Of a stretch of DNA of 14,270 nt, positions 1-7,954 are shown piece by piece. Source of the DNA: Gordonia sp. (in: high G+C Gram-positive bacteria) (GTDB taxonomy: Bacteria > Actinomycetota > Actinomycetes > Mycobacteriales > Mycobacteriaceae); NCBI GenBank assembly GCA_030152405.1, contig JASLJL010000269.1, positions 1-14,270 on the forward strand. Reading direction: 5' to 3'. The number at the start of each line of letters is the position of its first letter. Position 1 is the stretch's first letter. Under the pieces are notes generated by a model. The model saw only the letters and a program-made list of their open reading frames with translations, ran no database searches and was not told where the DNA came from. Both the position numbers and the translations under genes were made by a program.

Positions 1-1235
1 CCGATCGGGTACAGCCGGTTCGCGAGGTCCTGTTTGCGTCGGACGTTGGCGTCGACGGCATCGACCGAGTACCCGCCCGCGGTTGGCCGGTCCGGCGGCT
101 CGGCCGATCCGCCGGACACCACGGTCCACGGTGAGCCGCAGTCGACCAGCGCCTGATGCTTGGTCGCGTAGTAATCCGGGCTCGCCGACACCGCGACACC
201 GGAGTCGCCGCCCGCCGCCGCGATCATGTGCGGGTGGTACCGCGTCGACAGCCAGGTTCCGTGGCCGACGGGCAGCCCGTCTCGCCACAGGTTTCGAAAC
301 GGGATAACCCGGGCGTCGGTCAACCGGTCGGCCAGCATCGTCGGAACCGTGTAGTCGTGGCCGGGGATGCACTCGACGACAGTCACGTCGCGGCCCGGTA
401 CCTCCCATGCGTCCAGCGTGTCGCGCACGAACGATGCGAGCCCGTCCACTCCGGAGCGGGCGCCCCAGGTGAACGCGTCGGTGAGGTCGCTCTGGGCGCA
501 CAGCACGACTCCCGAACCCTGCCGGGCAGGTCGTGGTCGGGCGAGGATCGCCGACAGCCAGGCGTCGTCGCCTGTCCGCGACAGCCCGGGTGCGCCCACG
601 AGCAACGCCTCGCTGGGCGCGTCGCGCACGTCGAGCACGTCGAAGCGGCGAGCTGCGGCGAGCATCGCCTCGCCCGCGGCGCCGGTCACCGCGGGGGTGA
701 ACCCCGCGCCGGTCGCGACGGTGCGGGCGCCGGTCGCATCGGCGACGGCGACCATCGCCGACAGCAGTGCGGCGTGATGGGGCCAGACGGCGTTGACGTA
801 GCCGCCGCCGACCAGGTGGATCGTGCCCGCCCGCAGCAGCATGTCGACACCCGCGTCGCTGCGTGGTGAGACGCCGAGGCTGCCTGCGGCCCGAGCGACC
901 CATTCCCACGGTGCGTCGCGGTCCACATCGACCGCGGCCGGGTCGTTCGCATGGTGGACGAGTTCCCACAGGGTGTCGACGAAGATCGCACGACGGTTGG
1001 CGTGCTGCAGGAGCAGTGCGGCCTGGCCCGGACGGGGCGAGTCGACGACCACCCGGGCGAACGGCCGGCGGATGGCGAGGTGACGAAGCCAGGCCTCGGT
1101 GATCAGCTCGTCGCCGAAATTCGGGAATCCGGCCGTGGTCACCAGGTAGACGAGGTCCGCCGAGTCGGCGCGGTCGCGGACTCGGGCGCGTAGAGACCGC
1201 GTCCGCTGTGCGGCCGCGGTGAAAGGTCGGTTCAT
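1..1235 (-). CDS. Polysaccharide pyruvyl transferase family protein (C-terminus beyond window)
   Basis: The minus strand is open from an ATG at 1235 to the left edge (411 codons, no stop). The translation has the marks of the polysaccharide pyruvyl transferase (CsaB-like) family: N39-F-G-D-E43 after a first beta strand (LVYLVTTAG), a glycine-rich HLVGGGYVN at 140-148, GDDAW at 222-226, and S330-T-R-Y-H334 followed by an alanine/glycine-rich helix, matching the family's late R-x-H motif. A further conserved-looking SPDYYATKH lies at 352-360. Family members transfer pyruvate from phosphoenolpyruvate to sugars of cell-surface glycans, usually as a ketal; the acceptor here cannot be told. No signal peptide is visible, so it is probably cytoplasmic. 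Its ATG overlaps the ppk2 stop (ATGA), indicating translational coupling and one transcript. The family assignment is firm; whether it is a true pyruvyl transferase is inference, since many actinobacterial members are uncharacterised. Confidence 0.85.
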   Translation of the reverse strand, partial: MNRPFTAAAQRTRSLRARVRDRADSADLVYLVTTAGFPNFGDELITEAWLRHLAIRRPFARVVVDSPRPGQAALLLQHANRRAIFVDTLWELVHHANDPAAVDVDRDAPWEWVARAAGSLGVSPRSDAGVDMLLRAGTIHLVGGGYVNAVWPHHAALLSAMVAVADATGARTVATGAGFTPAVTGAAGEAMLAAARRFDVLDVRDAPSEALLVGAPGLSRTGDDAWLSAILARPRPARQGSGVVLCAQSDLTDAFTWGARSGVDGLASFVRDTLDAWEVPGRDVTVVECIPGHDYTVPTMLADRLTDARVIPFRNLWRDGLPVGHGTWLSTRYHPHMIAAAGGDSGVAVSASPDYYATKHQALVDCGSPWTVVSGGSAEPPDRPTAGGYSVDAVDANVRRKQDLANRLYPI

Positions 1236-2071
1236 CAGTTCTCAGCGTCCCCGAGCAGACTCGCGACGTGGTCAGGGACGAACTTCGACAGCGACCGCGG
1301 CGGGCGGTGATACCCGCCCGTCGAGATCGGTTTCTTCGGCAGCTTCACCCGGGCCCGCTGGACGTGCGTGTAGGGGATGGTCGACAAGAGGTGCGAGATC
1401 ATGTTGATGCGTGCGTTCTTCTTGCGATCGGACTCGACGACGAACCACGGGCTCGACGACGTGTCGGTGTGCACCATCATCTCGTCCTTGGCGCGCGAGT
1501 ACTCCTCCCAGCGGTACACCGACTCGAGGTCCATGGGGCTCAGCTTCCACTGCCGCACCGGATCGTCGCGGCGCGAGCGGAACCGTCGGAGCTGCTCGTC
1601 GTCGGACACCGAGAACCAGTACTTGCGCAGCAGAATGCCGTCGTCGATGAGCATCTGCTCGAAGATCGGCGTCTGGCGGAGGAAACGGGTGTGCTCCTCG
1701 GGGGTGCAGAATCCCATCACCTTCTCGACGCCCGCCCGGTTGTACCAAGACCTGTCGAACAGGACGATCTCGCCGGTCGTCGGGAGCTTCTCCACGTAGC
1801 GCTGGTAGTACCACTGGCCGCGCTCGCGGTCGGTGGGAGCGGGCAGCGCCTCGACGCGGCACACTCGGGGACTCAGGTACTCGGTGATGCGCTTGATCGC
1901 ACCGCCCTTGCCCGCGGCGTCCCGCCCTTCGAAGATGACGACGACGCGCGCGCCGGTCTCACGAACCCATTCCTGCAGGGCGACCAACTCGGTCTGCAGG
2001 CGGAACAACTCGGCCTCGTAGACGTCCTTGGAGAGCTTCGCCGCCGCATCGGGTGTCGGATTCTTCGCCAT
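1235..2071 (-). CDS. ppk2: Polyphosphate kinase 2 (PPK2 family)
   Basis: The 278-residue protein is a single PPK2 domain, which uses inorganic polyphosphate to phosphorylate nucleoside diphosphates (or runs in reverse). Visible motifs are the Walker A loop G49-R-D-A-A-G-K-G56, the Walker B-type F105-D-R-S-W-Y-N111, and the lid region around 163-181 with R-S-R-R-D-D-P-V-R-Q-W-K. The length fits one-domain class I enzymes. The ATG at 2071 is preceded by AGGA at 2080-2083, eight bases away. It lies 28 nt after the META lipoprotein gene and its stop overlaps the start of the pyruvyl transferase gene, so the three are probably co-transcribed. In this family ADP and GDP are the usual acceptors; the preference here cannot be read from the sequence. 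Confidence 0.95.
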   Translation of the reverse strand: MAKNPTPDAAAKLSKDVYEAELFRLQTELVALQEWVRETGARVVVIFEGRDAAGKGGAIKRITEYLSPRVCRVEALPAPTDRERGQWYYQRYVEKLPTTGEIVLFDRSWYNRAGVEKVMGFCTPEEHTRFLRQTPIFEQMLIDDGILLRKYWFSVSDDEQLRRFRSRRDDPVRQWKLSPMDLESVYRWEEYSRAKDEMMVHTDTSSSPWFVVESDRKKNARINMISHLLSTIPYTHVQRARVKLPKKPISTGGYHRPPRSLSKFVPDHVASLLGDAEN

Positions 2072-2099
2072 GCGGACGATCCTAGTGGCTCGTATTCGA

Positions 2100-2945
2100 C
2101 TATTCGCCCGAGGTCGGCGGCGTGGCGCTGAGTCGAAGTCCCGTCGACGGGTCCTTGACGTTCGTCAGGCGGAGCTCGTCGCCGTCGACGGTGACCGTGG
2201 TGGCACCGTCCACGGCCGCCAGGACGGCCTGTTCGACGTCCATCACCTCGGGCGGGCAGATCTTGCGGGTGGTCGCGATCGGGCCGAACTCGACGCGCTG
2301 ATCCTCACCGGATCCGCTCACCACCGCGTTGCCGTGCATCTGGTTGCAGCCGGCGAATCCGGAGAACGCGCCGTCGGCGCCGATCCGGAGAGTCGGCTTC
2401 ACCCGCTCGAGAACCGCGGACGACTCGACGCCCTCGTTGCGGACGAGTCCGGTGACGGTCCACGTGGTTCCCGCCACCGCGCGCGACACGTGTTCGTTCA
2501 GCGTCACCTTCTGATCGCCGCGCGACAGGGTGAGGGTGCGACCGTCCAGGCGCCAGGTGAGCGGATCGCGAAACAGCGTCGCGATCCAGCCGTCGACCTT
2601 GTCGCGAGGCGGTGGGCACGCCATCATCGTGCCGACGAGGTGATCGACGGAGAGCGACTCTCCGTCGAACGTCGCGGTGCCGCCGTGACCGTTGCATCCG
2701 CCGTTCACGCTAACCCGATCACCTGCCGCGAAGGAGACGGTCAGCGGGCCGCCGCCCGGCACGATGCGGTTGGTCGCGGCGTCGGAGACGTAAGTCTTGC
2801 CGGTGAGCGCGCTCGGATCCGGATCGGCCGAGGAGTCGGCGTCCGATCCGCATGCCGACAGGCTGAGCATCGCCGCCGCGCCGAGCGCCAGGAATGTGCC
2901 GAGTCGGCGTCGGGCGGTGCGGCCGAGGTCGTGTCGCTGTTCCAT
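2100..2945 (-). CDS. Lipoprotein with two META (HslJ-like) domains
   Basis: The 281-residue protein starts with a lipoprotein signal peptide: RRR at 12-14, a hydrophobic stretch to about residue 30, and the lipobox L29-S-A-C32. A short acidic/serine linker follows. Two META-type repeats come next, roughly 47-152 and 157-272, each with the family's glycine-cysteine-asparagine core (G83-C-N85 and G199-C-N201) and a later cysteine before proline (C110, C230). It should be lipid-anchored outside the cytoplasmic membrane. META/HslJ domains are linked in other bacteria to envelope stress and novobiocin resistance; no enzymatic role is known to me. I chose the ATG at 2945 because it gives a normal signal peptide; a GTG at 3017 in the same frame would add 24 residues. 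No strong ribosome binding site is seen at either. It heads the minus-strand cluster with ppk2. Confidence 0.82.
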   Translation of the reverse strand: MEQRHDLGRTARRRLGTFLALGAAAMLSLSACGSDADSSADPDPSALTGKTYVSDAATNRIVPGGGPLTVSFAAGDRVSVNGGCNGHGGTATFDGESLSVDHLVGTMMACPPPRDKVDGWIATLFRDPLTWRLDGRTLTLSRGDQKVTLNEHVSRAVAGTTWTVTGLVRNEGVESSAVLERVKPTLRIGADGAFSGFAGCNQMHGNAVVSGSGEDQRVEFGPIATTRKICPPEVMDVEQAVLAAVDGATTVTVDGDELRLTNVKDPSTGLRLSATPPTSGE

Positions 2946-3043
2946 GAGGGCCACGGTAGTCCAGCCGTACCGGCCGACGAGCCGCCGAGCCGCGTACGGT
3001 AGATCACGATCGGACACAGAACCACGTGAGGAACAGGTAGCTA
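2946..3043. promoter_or_regulatory. Divergent intergenic region (META lipoprotein / secA2)
   Basis: This 98-nt gap must hold promoters for both directions. TACGGTA at 2995-3001 reads as a TAnnnT -10 element on either strand (TACGGT plus, TACCGT minus). No good -35 partner is seen for either. The secA2 ribosome binding site is GAGGAA at 3028-3033, ten bases before its GTG, with a second AGG at 3035-3037. The promoter assignment is weak. Confidence 0.3.
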
Positions 3044-5338
3044 GTGGGTAAGTTCTCGAACGCCATGTGGCGCCTGCTCGGCGCTCAAGCGTCGCGCAAC
3101 CAGTCGCAGTCCATCTCGCTGATCGAGCAGTCGCACGAGCACGAGGAGTGGGCGAAGGGGTTGACCGACGACGAATTCGCCGGTGCTGCAGCAGATCTCG
3201 AGATCAGCACGGTCGATGGTCGGGCCAAGTTCCTCGCCTTGATCCGCGAGGCCGGCGACCGGGCGGTGTCGATGACCCCATTCGACGTCCAGTTGCAGGG
3301 CGCACTGCGCATGCTCGACGGCGACGTGGTCGAGATGGCCACCGGTGAGGGCAAGACGCTGGCGGGCGCGATTGCCGCCATCGGATACGCCCTCGAGGGC
3401 AAGCGCGTGCACGTGGTCTCGGTGAACGACTACCTCGCCGGGCGTGACGCCGAGTGGATGCGCCCGCTGTACGACCTCTTCGGCGTCTCCGTCGGCGCGA
3501 TCTCCGAGCATTCGTCGCGGGAGGACCGTCGCGCCGCCTACGACTGCGACGTCACGTACGCGTCGGTCAACGAGATCGGGTTCGACGTCCTCCGCGATCA
3601 ACTCGCGTTGCACGAGGACGAACTCGTGGCGCCGGTCCCCGAGGTCGTCATCGTCGACGAGGCGGACTCGGTCCTCGTCGACGAGGCGCTCGTTCCGCTG
3701 ATCCTGGCCGGATCGACCGAGGCCGAGACCCCGAACAGCGCGATCCACGAAGTCGTGTCGCACCTGCGGTCCAAGCACTACGACGTCGACACCGACGGCC
3801 GCAACGTGTCGCTCACCGAAGAGGGCGCCCGTTTCGTCGAGGACACGCTCGGCGGCATCGACCTGTACGGCGACGACCACGTCGGCACCACGCTGGTCCA
3901 CGTGAACGTCGCGCTCTACGCCTACTACCTGCTCGAACGCGATGTGCACTACATCGTGCGCGACGGCGGCGTCCACCTCATCAACGCCTCCCGCGGCCGC
4001 GTCGCACGTCTGCAGCGGTGGCCCGACGGCGTCCAGGCCGCGGTCGAGTACAAGGAGGGCCTCAAACCGACCGCGTCGGGCGAGGTGATCGACACGATCA
4101 CCGTCCAGGCGCTCATGAGTCGGTACCCACGCGTGGCCGGCATGACCGGTACGGCGATCGCCGCGGGCGAGCAGTTCCGCCAGTTCTACGGTCTCGGCGT
4201 CTCGCAGATCCCGTCGAACATGCCGAACGTCCGAGAGGACGAACCGGACCGCGTGTTCGACAACAAGGCCAACAAGATGGAGGCCGTCGTCGAGTACGTC
4301 AAGGACGTGCACGACACCGGCCAGCCGGTCCTGATCGGCACCCACGACGTCGCGCAGTCGGAGGAGTTGGCGTACTTCCTCGAACGCGCAGGCGTCCCGT
4401 CGGTCGTCCTGAACGCCAAGAACGACCCGGAGGAGGCGGCGATCATCGCCGAGGCCGGTCGCAAGGGCGCCGTCACGGTGTCCACGCAGATGGCCGGTCG
4501 AGGAACCGACATCCGTCTCGGCGGCTCGGACGGCGACGATGAGGCACGCGAGGAGGTCGTGGAACTCGGCGGGTTGTGCGTGGTCGGCACGGGCCGCTAC
4601 GACACCGAGCGTCTGGACAATCAGCTGCGCGGCCGCGCCGGGCGCCAGGGTGATCCAGGCAAGTCCGTCTTCTTCTCCAGCCTGGAAGATCCGCTGGTCA
4701 CGAAGAACCACATGCATCTGCGTGAGTCGCAGCCGATCGACAGCGACGGATCGATGGGCGCGCGCGGCGTGGAGATCGTCCAGCAGGCGCAGCGGATCGC
4801 CGAAGGCGCGATGCTTCAGCTCCACGCCAACACCTGGAACTTCAACGCTCAGGTCAACGAGCAGCGGAACTCGATCGTCCGGCGACGGATGTCGATCCTG
4901 AAGACCGACAAGGCGTTCACCGACCTGAAGGAACTCGAGAGCGAGAGGTACGAGGAGCTCTCAGACACGGTGAGCGACGAGGTCCTCGAGGACGTCGCTC
5001 GACAGATCGTCCTGTTCCACCTGGACCGGGCCTGGGCCGATCATCTCGCCTACGTGGCCGACGTGCAGGCCAGCATTCATCTCCGGGCGCTCGGCCAGCA
5101 GAGCCCGCTCGAGGAGTTCCACAAGTTGATCTTCGCCGAGTTCACCAAGCTCGTCGAGGAGGCGATGGAAGCCGCGCGGGAGACGTTCCGAACGGCGACC
5201 ATCACCGCCGACGGCATCGACTTCGACGACTCGGACATGCACCGGTCGACGATGACCTGGACTTACCTCGTGCACGAGAACCACTTCGCGTCCGCGGGCG
5301 CGCAGGCGGTTCAGGGGATCGTGGGAATCTTCCGGTGA
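3044..5338 (+). CDS. secA2: Accessory Sec translocase ATPase SecA2
   Basis: The 764-residue protein is a SecA-type DEAD ATPase that drives export of a subset of proteins through the Sec channel. Motifs: A99-T-G-E-G-K104-T (Walker A), D205-E-A-D208 (Walker B), the MAGRGTDI motif from about 483, and [12 protein letters not shown] from about 528. It is shorter than housekeeping SecA (usually above 900 residues), and the C-terminus lacks the cysteine-rich zinc/SecB-binding tail, as is typical of actinobacterial SecA2. The gene lies in the conserved secA2-pgsA2 context of Mycobacteriales, which fits SecA2 rather than SecA1. Start GTG at 3044, with an upstream GAGGAA. The stop overlaps the pgsA2 start by four bases (GTGA), implying translational coupling. 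Long open frames on the opposite strand here are codon-bias shadows. Confidence 0.96.
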   Translation: MGKFSNAMWRLLGAQASRNQSQSISLIEQSHEHEEWAKGLTDDEFAGAAADLEISTVDGRAKFLALIREAGDRAVSMTPFDVQLQGALRMLDGDVVEMATGEGKTLAGAIAAIGYALEGKRVHVVSVNDYLAGRDAEWMRPLYDLFGVSVGAISEHSSREDRRAAYDCDVTYASVNEIGFDVLRDQLALHEDELVAPVPEVVIVDEADSVLVDEALVPLILAGSTEAETPNSAIHEVVSHLRSKHYDVDTDGRNVSLTEEGARFVEDTLGGIDLYGDDHVGTTLVHVNVALYAYYLLERDVHYIVRDGGVHLINASRGRVARLQRWPDGVQAAVEYKEGLKPTASGEVIDTITVQALMSRYPRVAGMTGTAIAAGEQFRQFYGLGVSQIPSNMPNVREDEPDRVFDNKANKMEAVVEYVKDVHDTGQPVLIGTHDVAQSEELAYFLERAGVPSVVLNAKNDPEEAAIIAEAGRKGAVTVSTQMAGRGTDIRLGGSDGDDEAREEVVELGGLCVVGTGRYDTERLDNQLRGRAGRQGDPGKSVFFSSLEDPLVTKNHMHLRESQPIDSDGSMGARGVEIVQQAQRIAEGAMLQLHANTWNFNAQVNEQRNSIVRRRMSILKTDKAFTDLKELESERYEELSDTVSDEVLEDVARQIVLFHLDRAWADHLAYVADVQASIHLRALGQQSPLEEFHKLIFAEFTKLVEEAMEAARETFRTATITADGIDFDDSDMHRSTMTWTYLVHENHFASAGAQAVQGIVGIFR

Positions 5339-5946
5339 CCGAGGAACCGTCGTCCCCGCGCGTGGCGGCGGAGAAGAGCGACGCCGTCTGGACGGTGCCG
5401 AACGCGCTGAGCGTGCTGCGCCTCGCTCTGATCCCGGTGTTCATCTGGCTGCTCATGGTGGAGGAGTCGGCGGGCTGGGCGTTCGTCGTCCTGTTCGTGT
5501 CCGGCGTGACCGACTGGCTGGACGGAAAGCTGGCTCGGTGGCTCGGGCAGTCGTCCAAGCTGGGTGCGCTCCTGGACCCGGCGGCCGACCGCCTCTACGT
5601 GATCGTGATCCCGATCTGCTTCGGGTTGCGCGACTTCGTGCCGTGGTGGCTGATCGGCGTGATCGTCGGTCGCGACGTGCTGCTGTTCGCCACGGCTCCG
5701 CTGCTCAAGTCCCGCGGCGTGACGGCGCTCCCGACGCTCTACATCGGAAAGGCCGCCACGTTCGCGCTGATGAGCTCGTTCCCGTGGCTGCTCGCCGGGC
5801 AGATCGACGGTGCGATCGGGACGTTCGCGTACCCGTTCGGCTGGGCGTTGCTGATCTGGGGTGTGGGTCTGTACGTGTGGACGCTCGTCCTGTACTGGAT
5901 TCAGACCGTCGACGTCGTGCGCACCATGCCGTCCGTTCGGGCCTGA
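5335..5946 (+). CDS. pgsA2: CDP-alcohol phosphatidyltransferase (PgsA2-like)
   Basis: The 203-residue membrane protein carries the full CDP-alcohol phosphotransferase signature: D60-x2-D63-G64-x2-A67-R68-x8-G77-x3-D81-x3-D85. Hydrophobic segments lie around 27-42, 47-58, 87-120 and 140-190, fitting a six-helix integral membrane enzyme. Family members exchange CMP on a CDP-lipid for an alcohol such as glycerol 3-phosphate or phosphatidylglycerol. The gene position after secA2 equals that of M. tuberculosis pgsA2 (Rv1822), whose exact product is not settled: phosphatidylglycerophosphate or cardiolipin synthesis are the candidates. The GTG start overlaps the secA2 stop, so it depends on secA2 translation. 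Gene-family assignment is sure; substrate is not. Confidence 0.92.
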   Translation: MTEEPSSPRVAAEKSDAVWTVPNALSVLRLALIPVFIWLLMVEESAGWAFVVLFVSGVTDWLDGKLARWLGQSSKLGALLDPAADRLYVIVIPICFGLRDFVPWWLIGVIVGRDVLLFATAPLLKSRGVTALPTLYIGKAATFALMSSFPWLLAGQIDGAIGTFAYPFGWALLIWGVGLYVWTLVLYWIQTVDVVRTMPSVRA

Positions 5947-6058
5947 ATCTGATCCCTGCCGCTGTCGAGGACGGCTTCGGCAGATAGAGTTCTTTTCGGT
6001 CACGTCGGGGGGATCGCTCCCGATGTTCGTAGTCCCTGTGAAGCAGAGAGGCAGTTCC
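5947..6058 (+). promoter_or_regulatory. pgsA2-gcvH gap: weak terminator-like hairpin and possible gcvH promoter
   Basis: CTGCCG (5956-5961) can pair with CGGCAG (5978-5983) across a 16-nt loop, and a T-rich stretch (5990-5997) follows: a weak intrinsic-terminator candidate. TAGAGT at 5985-5990 fits a TAnnnT -10 element but has no clear -35. A second small hairpin (TCGGGG 6005-6010 with TCCCGA 6018-6023) would lie in the gcvH leader. GAGAGG at 6046-6051 is the gcvH ribosome binding site, seven bases from its GTG. It is undecided whether gcvH reads through from secA2-pgsA2 or has its own promoter. Confidence 0.3.
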
Positions 6059-6463
6059 GTGAGCGAGACGAAGATTCCGGAGAACCTGAAGTACACCGCC
6101 GAGCACGAGTGGATCTCGAAGGTCGGCGACAAGACGGTCCGCATCGGCATCACCGACTTCGCGCAGGACGCGCTCGGCGACGTGGTCTTCGTTCAGCTGC
6201 CCGACGCCGATTCGGCGGTCGAGACGGGGGAGTCGTTCGCCGAGGTCGAGTCGACCAAGAGCGTCTCGGACATCTTCGGCCCCATCGACGGGACCGTCTC
6301 CGCGGTCAACGATGCGCTCGAGGGCTCGCCCGAACTCGTCAACTCGGCTCCGTACGAGGACGGCTGGCTCGTCGAGGTCACCGTCGCCGATGACGCCGAC
6401 CTCGACGCGATCCTCGACGATCTGCTCGACGCGGCCGGCTACGCAGCAGCCATCAGCGGCTGA
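6059..6463 (+). CDS. gcvH: Glycine cleavage system H protein
   Basis: The 134-residue protein is the lipoyl carrier of the glycine cleavage complex: it receives the aminomethyl group from the P protein (gcvP, 3.2 kb downstream) and passes it to T and L proteins. The lipoylation site is K67 in E64-S-T-K-S-V-S-D71, the standard H-protein context, and the N-terminal YTAEHEW (12-18) is characteristic. Length is normal. The GTG at 6059 is chosen because homology begins at once and GAGAGG stands seven bases upstream; the frame is open further upstream but that extension (about 66 residues) overlaps the end of pgsA2 and is not H-protein-like. No glycine riboswitch is visible in front, unlike gcvP. 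gcvT is not in the window. Confidence 0.96.
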   Translation: MSETKIPENLKYTAEHEWISKVGDKTVRIGITDFAQDALGDVVFVQLPDADSAVETGESFAEVESTKSVSDIFGPIDGTVSAVNDALEGSPELVNSAPYEDGWLVEVTVADDADLDAILDDLLDAAGYAAAISG

Positions 6464-6741
6464 CCGGACGTCAATCTGAACGATTGGCTAACGATCCGTC
6501 ACGTCAGCGTCGACGATGCCTCACCTGATCGGTGGGGGCGGATACAATTGCCAATGTTCGTTCGTTCCCGCCCGACCCCGGGTGGAGAGCGAACAAAACC
6601 GGTAGGTTCGGATGTGATCGTCCGACCTTCCGGGAACAGACGTTTCAGCGTCGAAACGCGATCTGTTGCAACACGAATAGGCGAGTGATCGCACTGTCCG
6701 GGAACCCCGGGGCGGGCGATCGCAGTTGTTAAGGAGATGTG
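6464..6741 (+). promoter_or_regulatory. garA upstream region: -10 element and long repeat-bearing leader
   Basis: A 278-nt gene-free stretch. TACAAT at 6543-6548 is a strong -10 element for this GC-rich DNA; no clear -35 is seen 16-19 bases upstream. Transcription from about 6555 would give a leader of roughly 185 nt. In it I see a hairpin with one bulge (AGGTTCGGA 6604-6612 with TCCGACCT 6621-6628), an imperfect palindrome CGTTTC-N6-GAAACG (6641-6658), a perfect palindrome TGTTGCAACA (6664-6673), the direct repeat TCCGGGAAC (6629-6637 and 6697-6705), and a small hairpin CCGGG-AAC-CCCGG (6698-6710). Further upstream, AACGAT occurs at 6479-6484 and 6490-6495, one helical turn apart. AAGGAG at 6731-6736 is the garA ribosome binding site. 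No known riboswitch class is recognised. Confidence 0.5.
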
Positions 6742-7185
6742 GTGACCGGTAACGACAACGGTTTTGAGGCGCCTGTGGAGACGACTTCGGTCTTCCGCGA
6801 GGAGTTCATCAAGGAGATCGATGCTCCCGCGACGACGGGTGAGCCCGCCGACACCGGTGTGGAGCGTCTCTCGCCCGGCACTGCGCTGCTGGTGGTCAAG
6901 CGTGGCCCCAACGCGGGTTCGCGGTTCCTGCTCGACCAGGCTGCCACGTCGTCGGGGCGCCATCCCGACAGTGACATCTTCCTCGACGACGTCACGGTGA
7001 GCCGTCGTCACGCCGAGTTCCGCCGCGACGGCGACGACTTCCAGGTCGTCGACGTGGGCAGCTTGAACGGCACGTACGTCAACCGCGAGCCCGTCGACAC
7101 CGCGACGCTGGCCAATGGCGACGAGGTCCAGATCGGCAAGTTCCGTCTGGTGTTCCTCGCCGGTCCGCGCGCAGGGGAAGCGTGA
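6742..7185 (+). CDS. garA: FHA-domain metabolic regulator GarA (OdhI)
   Basis: The 147-residue protein is GarA, called OdhI in corynebacteria. In its unphosphorylated form it binds and inhibits 2-oxoglutarate dehydrogenase and glutamate dehydrogenase and activates glutamate synthase. The N-terminal motif E13-T14-T15-S-V-F18 matches the ETTSVF site phosphorylated by PknG (first Thr) and PknB (second Thr) in mycobacteria; phosphorylation makes the FHA domain bind its own tail and switches it off. The FHA core follows at about 50-140, with the phosphothreonine-binding signatures SGRHPDSDI, VSRRHAEF and GSLNGTYVN. GTG at 6742 lies five bases after AAGGAG and is preferred over the adjacent in-frame GTG at 6739, which would be only two bases away. 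The stop overlaps the ftsR start (GTGA). Confidence 0.97.
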   Translation: MTGNDNGFEAPVETTSVFREEFIKEIDAPATTGEPADTGVERLSPGTALLVVKRGPNAGSRFLLDQAATSSGRHPDSDIFLDDVTVSRRHAEFRRDGDDFQVVDVGSLNGTYVNREPVDTATLANGDEVQIGKFRLVFLAGPRAGEA

Positions 7186-7910
7186 GCGCTTCTGCCGCAC
7201 GTTCGGACGCCGGAGGCGAACGGACGATGTCCATCGGGGCGGTCCTGGCGATCCTGAGTGAGGATTTCCCGGACGTCACGATCTCGAAGATCCGCTTCCT
7301 GGAGGCGGAGGGGTTGGTGACCCCGGAGCGCGCTCCGTCCGGTTACCGGCGGTTCAGTGACTCCGACTGCGAGCGCTTGCGGTTCGTGCTCACCGCGCAG
7401 CGCGACCGCTATCTGCCGTTGAAGGTGATTCGCGAGCAGCTCGACGCGATCGACGACCAGCAGTCCGACGCGGCGGGCGGCGCCCGCCTGCTGACGTCGG
7501 CGCGGACGGCCGTCGCGCCGGCCACCGACTTCTCCTCTCGGGGCGGTCGGGTGGACCGGGAGTCGCTCATCGAGCGGACGGGCGTCGACTCGGCGTTCAT
7601 CTCCGAGTTGATGCGCAACGGTCTGCTGTCGTCGGGTCCCGGCGGTTTCTTCGACGAGGACGCGGTGCGTCTGGTCGAGGCCGCGGCGGCGTTGGCCAAC
7701 TTCGGCGTGGAGACACGTCACCTGCGTGCGTTCAAATTGAGTGCCGATCGTGAAGCGGGCCTCGTCGCTCAGATCGCCGGACCCATCGCCAAGGGCAAGG
7801 GGACCGGCGCGCGCGACCGGGCGGAGGAACTCGTGCGTGAGATGGCCGCGCTGTCGGTCACGTTGCACACGCAGCTCGTCAAGGCCGCGGTCCGCACCGC
7901 GCTCGACTAG
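7182..7910 (+). CDS. ftsR: MerR-family regulator FtsR (Rv1828 type)
   Basis: The 242-residue protein is a MerR-type transcription factor. The N-terminal winged helix spans about 16-87, with the typical T33-I-S-K-I-R-F-L-E-A-E-G recognition region and S53-G-Y-R-R-F58 wing. A second region at 124-184 (VDRESLIERTGVD through LRAF) looks like another helix-turn-helix-like module, and the C-terminus is helical. It matches Rv1828 of M. tuberculosis; the C. glutamicum counterpart FtsR activates ftsZ, so a cell-division role is likely by homology. The GTG at 7182 overlaps the garA stop, so the two are translationally coupled, tying a division regulator to the GarA metabolic switch. No cysteine metal-binding loop is visible, so it is not a metal sensor. 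Confidence 0.92.
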   Translation: MSASAARSDAGGERTMSIGAVLAILSEDFPDVTISKIRFLEAEGLVTPERAPSGYRRFSDSDCERLRFVLTAQRDRYLPLKVIREQLDAIDDQQSDAAGGARLLTSARTAVAPATDFSSRGGRVDRESLIERTGVDSAFISELMRNGLLSSGPGGFFDEDAVRLVEAAAALANFGVETRHLRAFKLSADREAGLVAQIAGPIAKGKGTGARDRAEELVREMAALSVTLHTQLVKAAVRTALD

Positions 7911-7954
7911 TTCCGCTACGACTCAGATCGACCACGCTGCGAGGAGGGTTTTCG

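Noticed and set aside
156..869. Plus-strand open frame of 237 codons
   Set aside because: It lies opposite the pyruvyl transferase gene, whose product shows clear family motifs; the plus-strand product has low-complexity, codon-bias-like sequence.
3041..4825. Minus-strand open frame of 594 codons opposite secA2
   Set aside because: The product is rich in Arg, Asp, Val and His with no recognisable domain, as expected for the antisense frame of a high-GC gene; SecA2 motifs fix the coding strand.
5861..6058. N-terminal extension of gcvH from an upstream ATG
   Set aside because: It overlaps the end of pgsA2, is cysteine-rich and unlike H proteins, whereas GTG 6059 has a proper ribosome binding site.
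6700..6728. GGGAAC-N19-GTTG resembling a SigH/SigR-type promoter before garA
   Set aside because: Transcription would begin at about 6735, inside the ribosome binding site, leaving almost no leader; probably chance in GC-rich DNA.
6499..7200. Minus-strand open frame covering the garA leader and garA
   Set aside because: It overlaps garA in antisense; no domain is recognised and the start lies inside ftsR.
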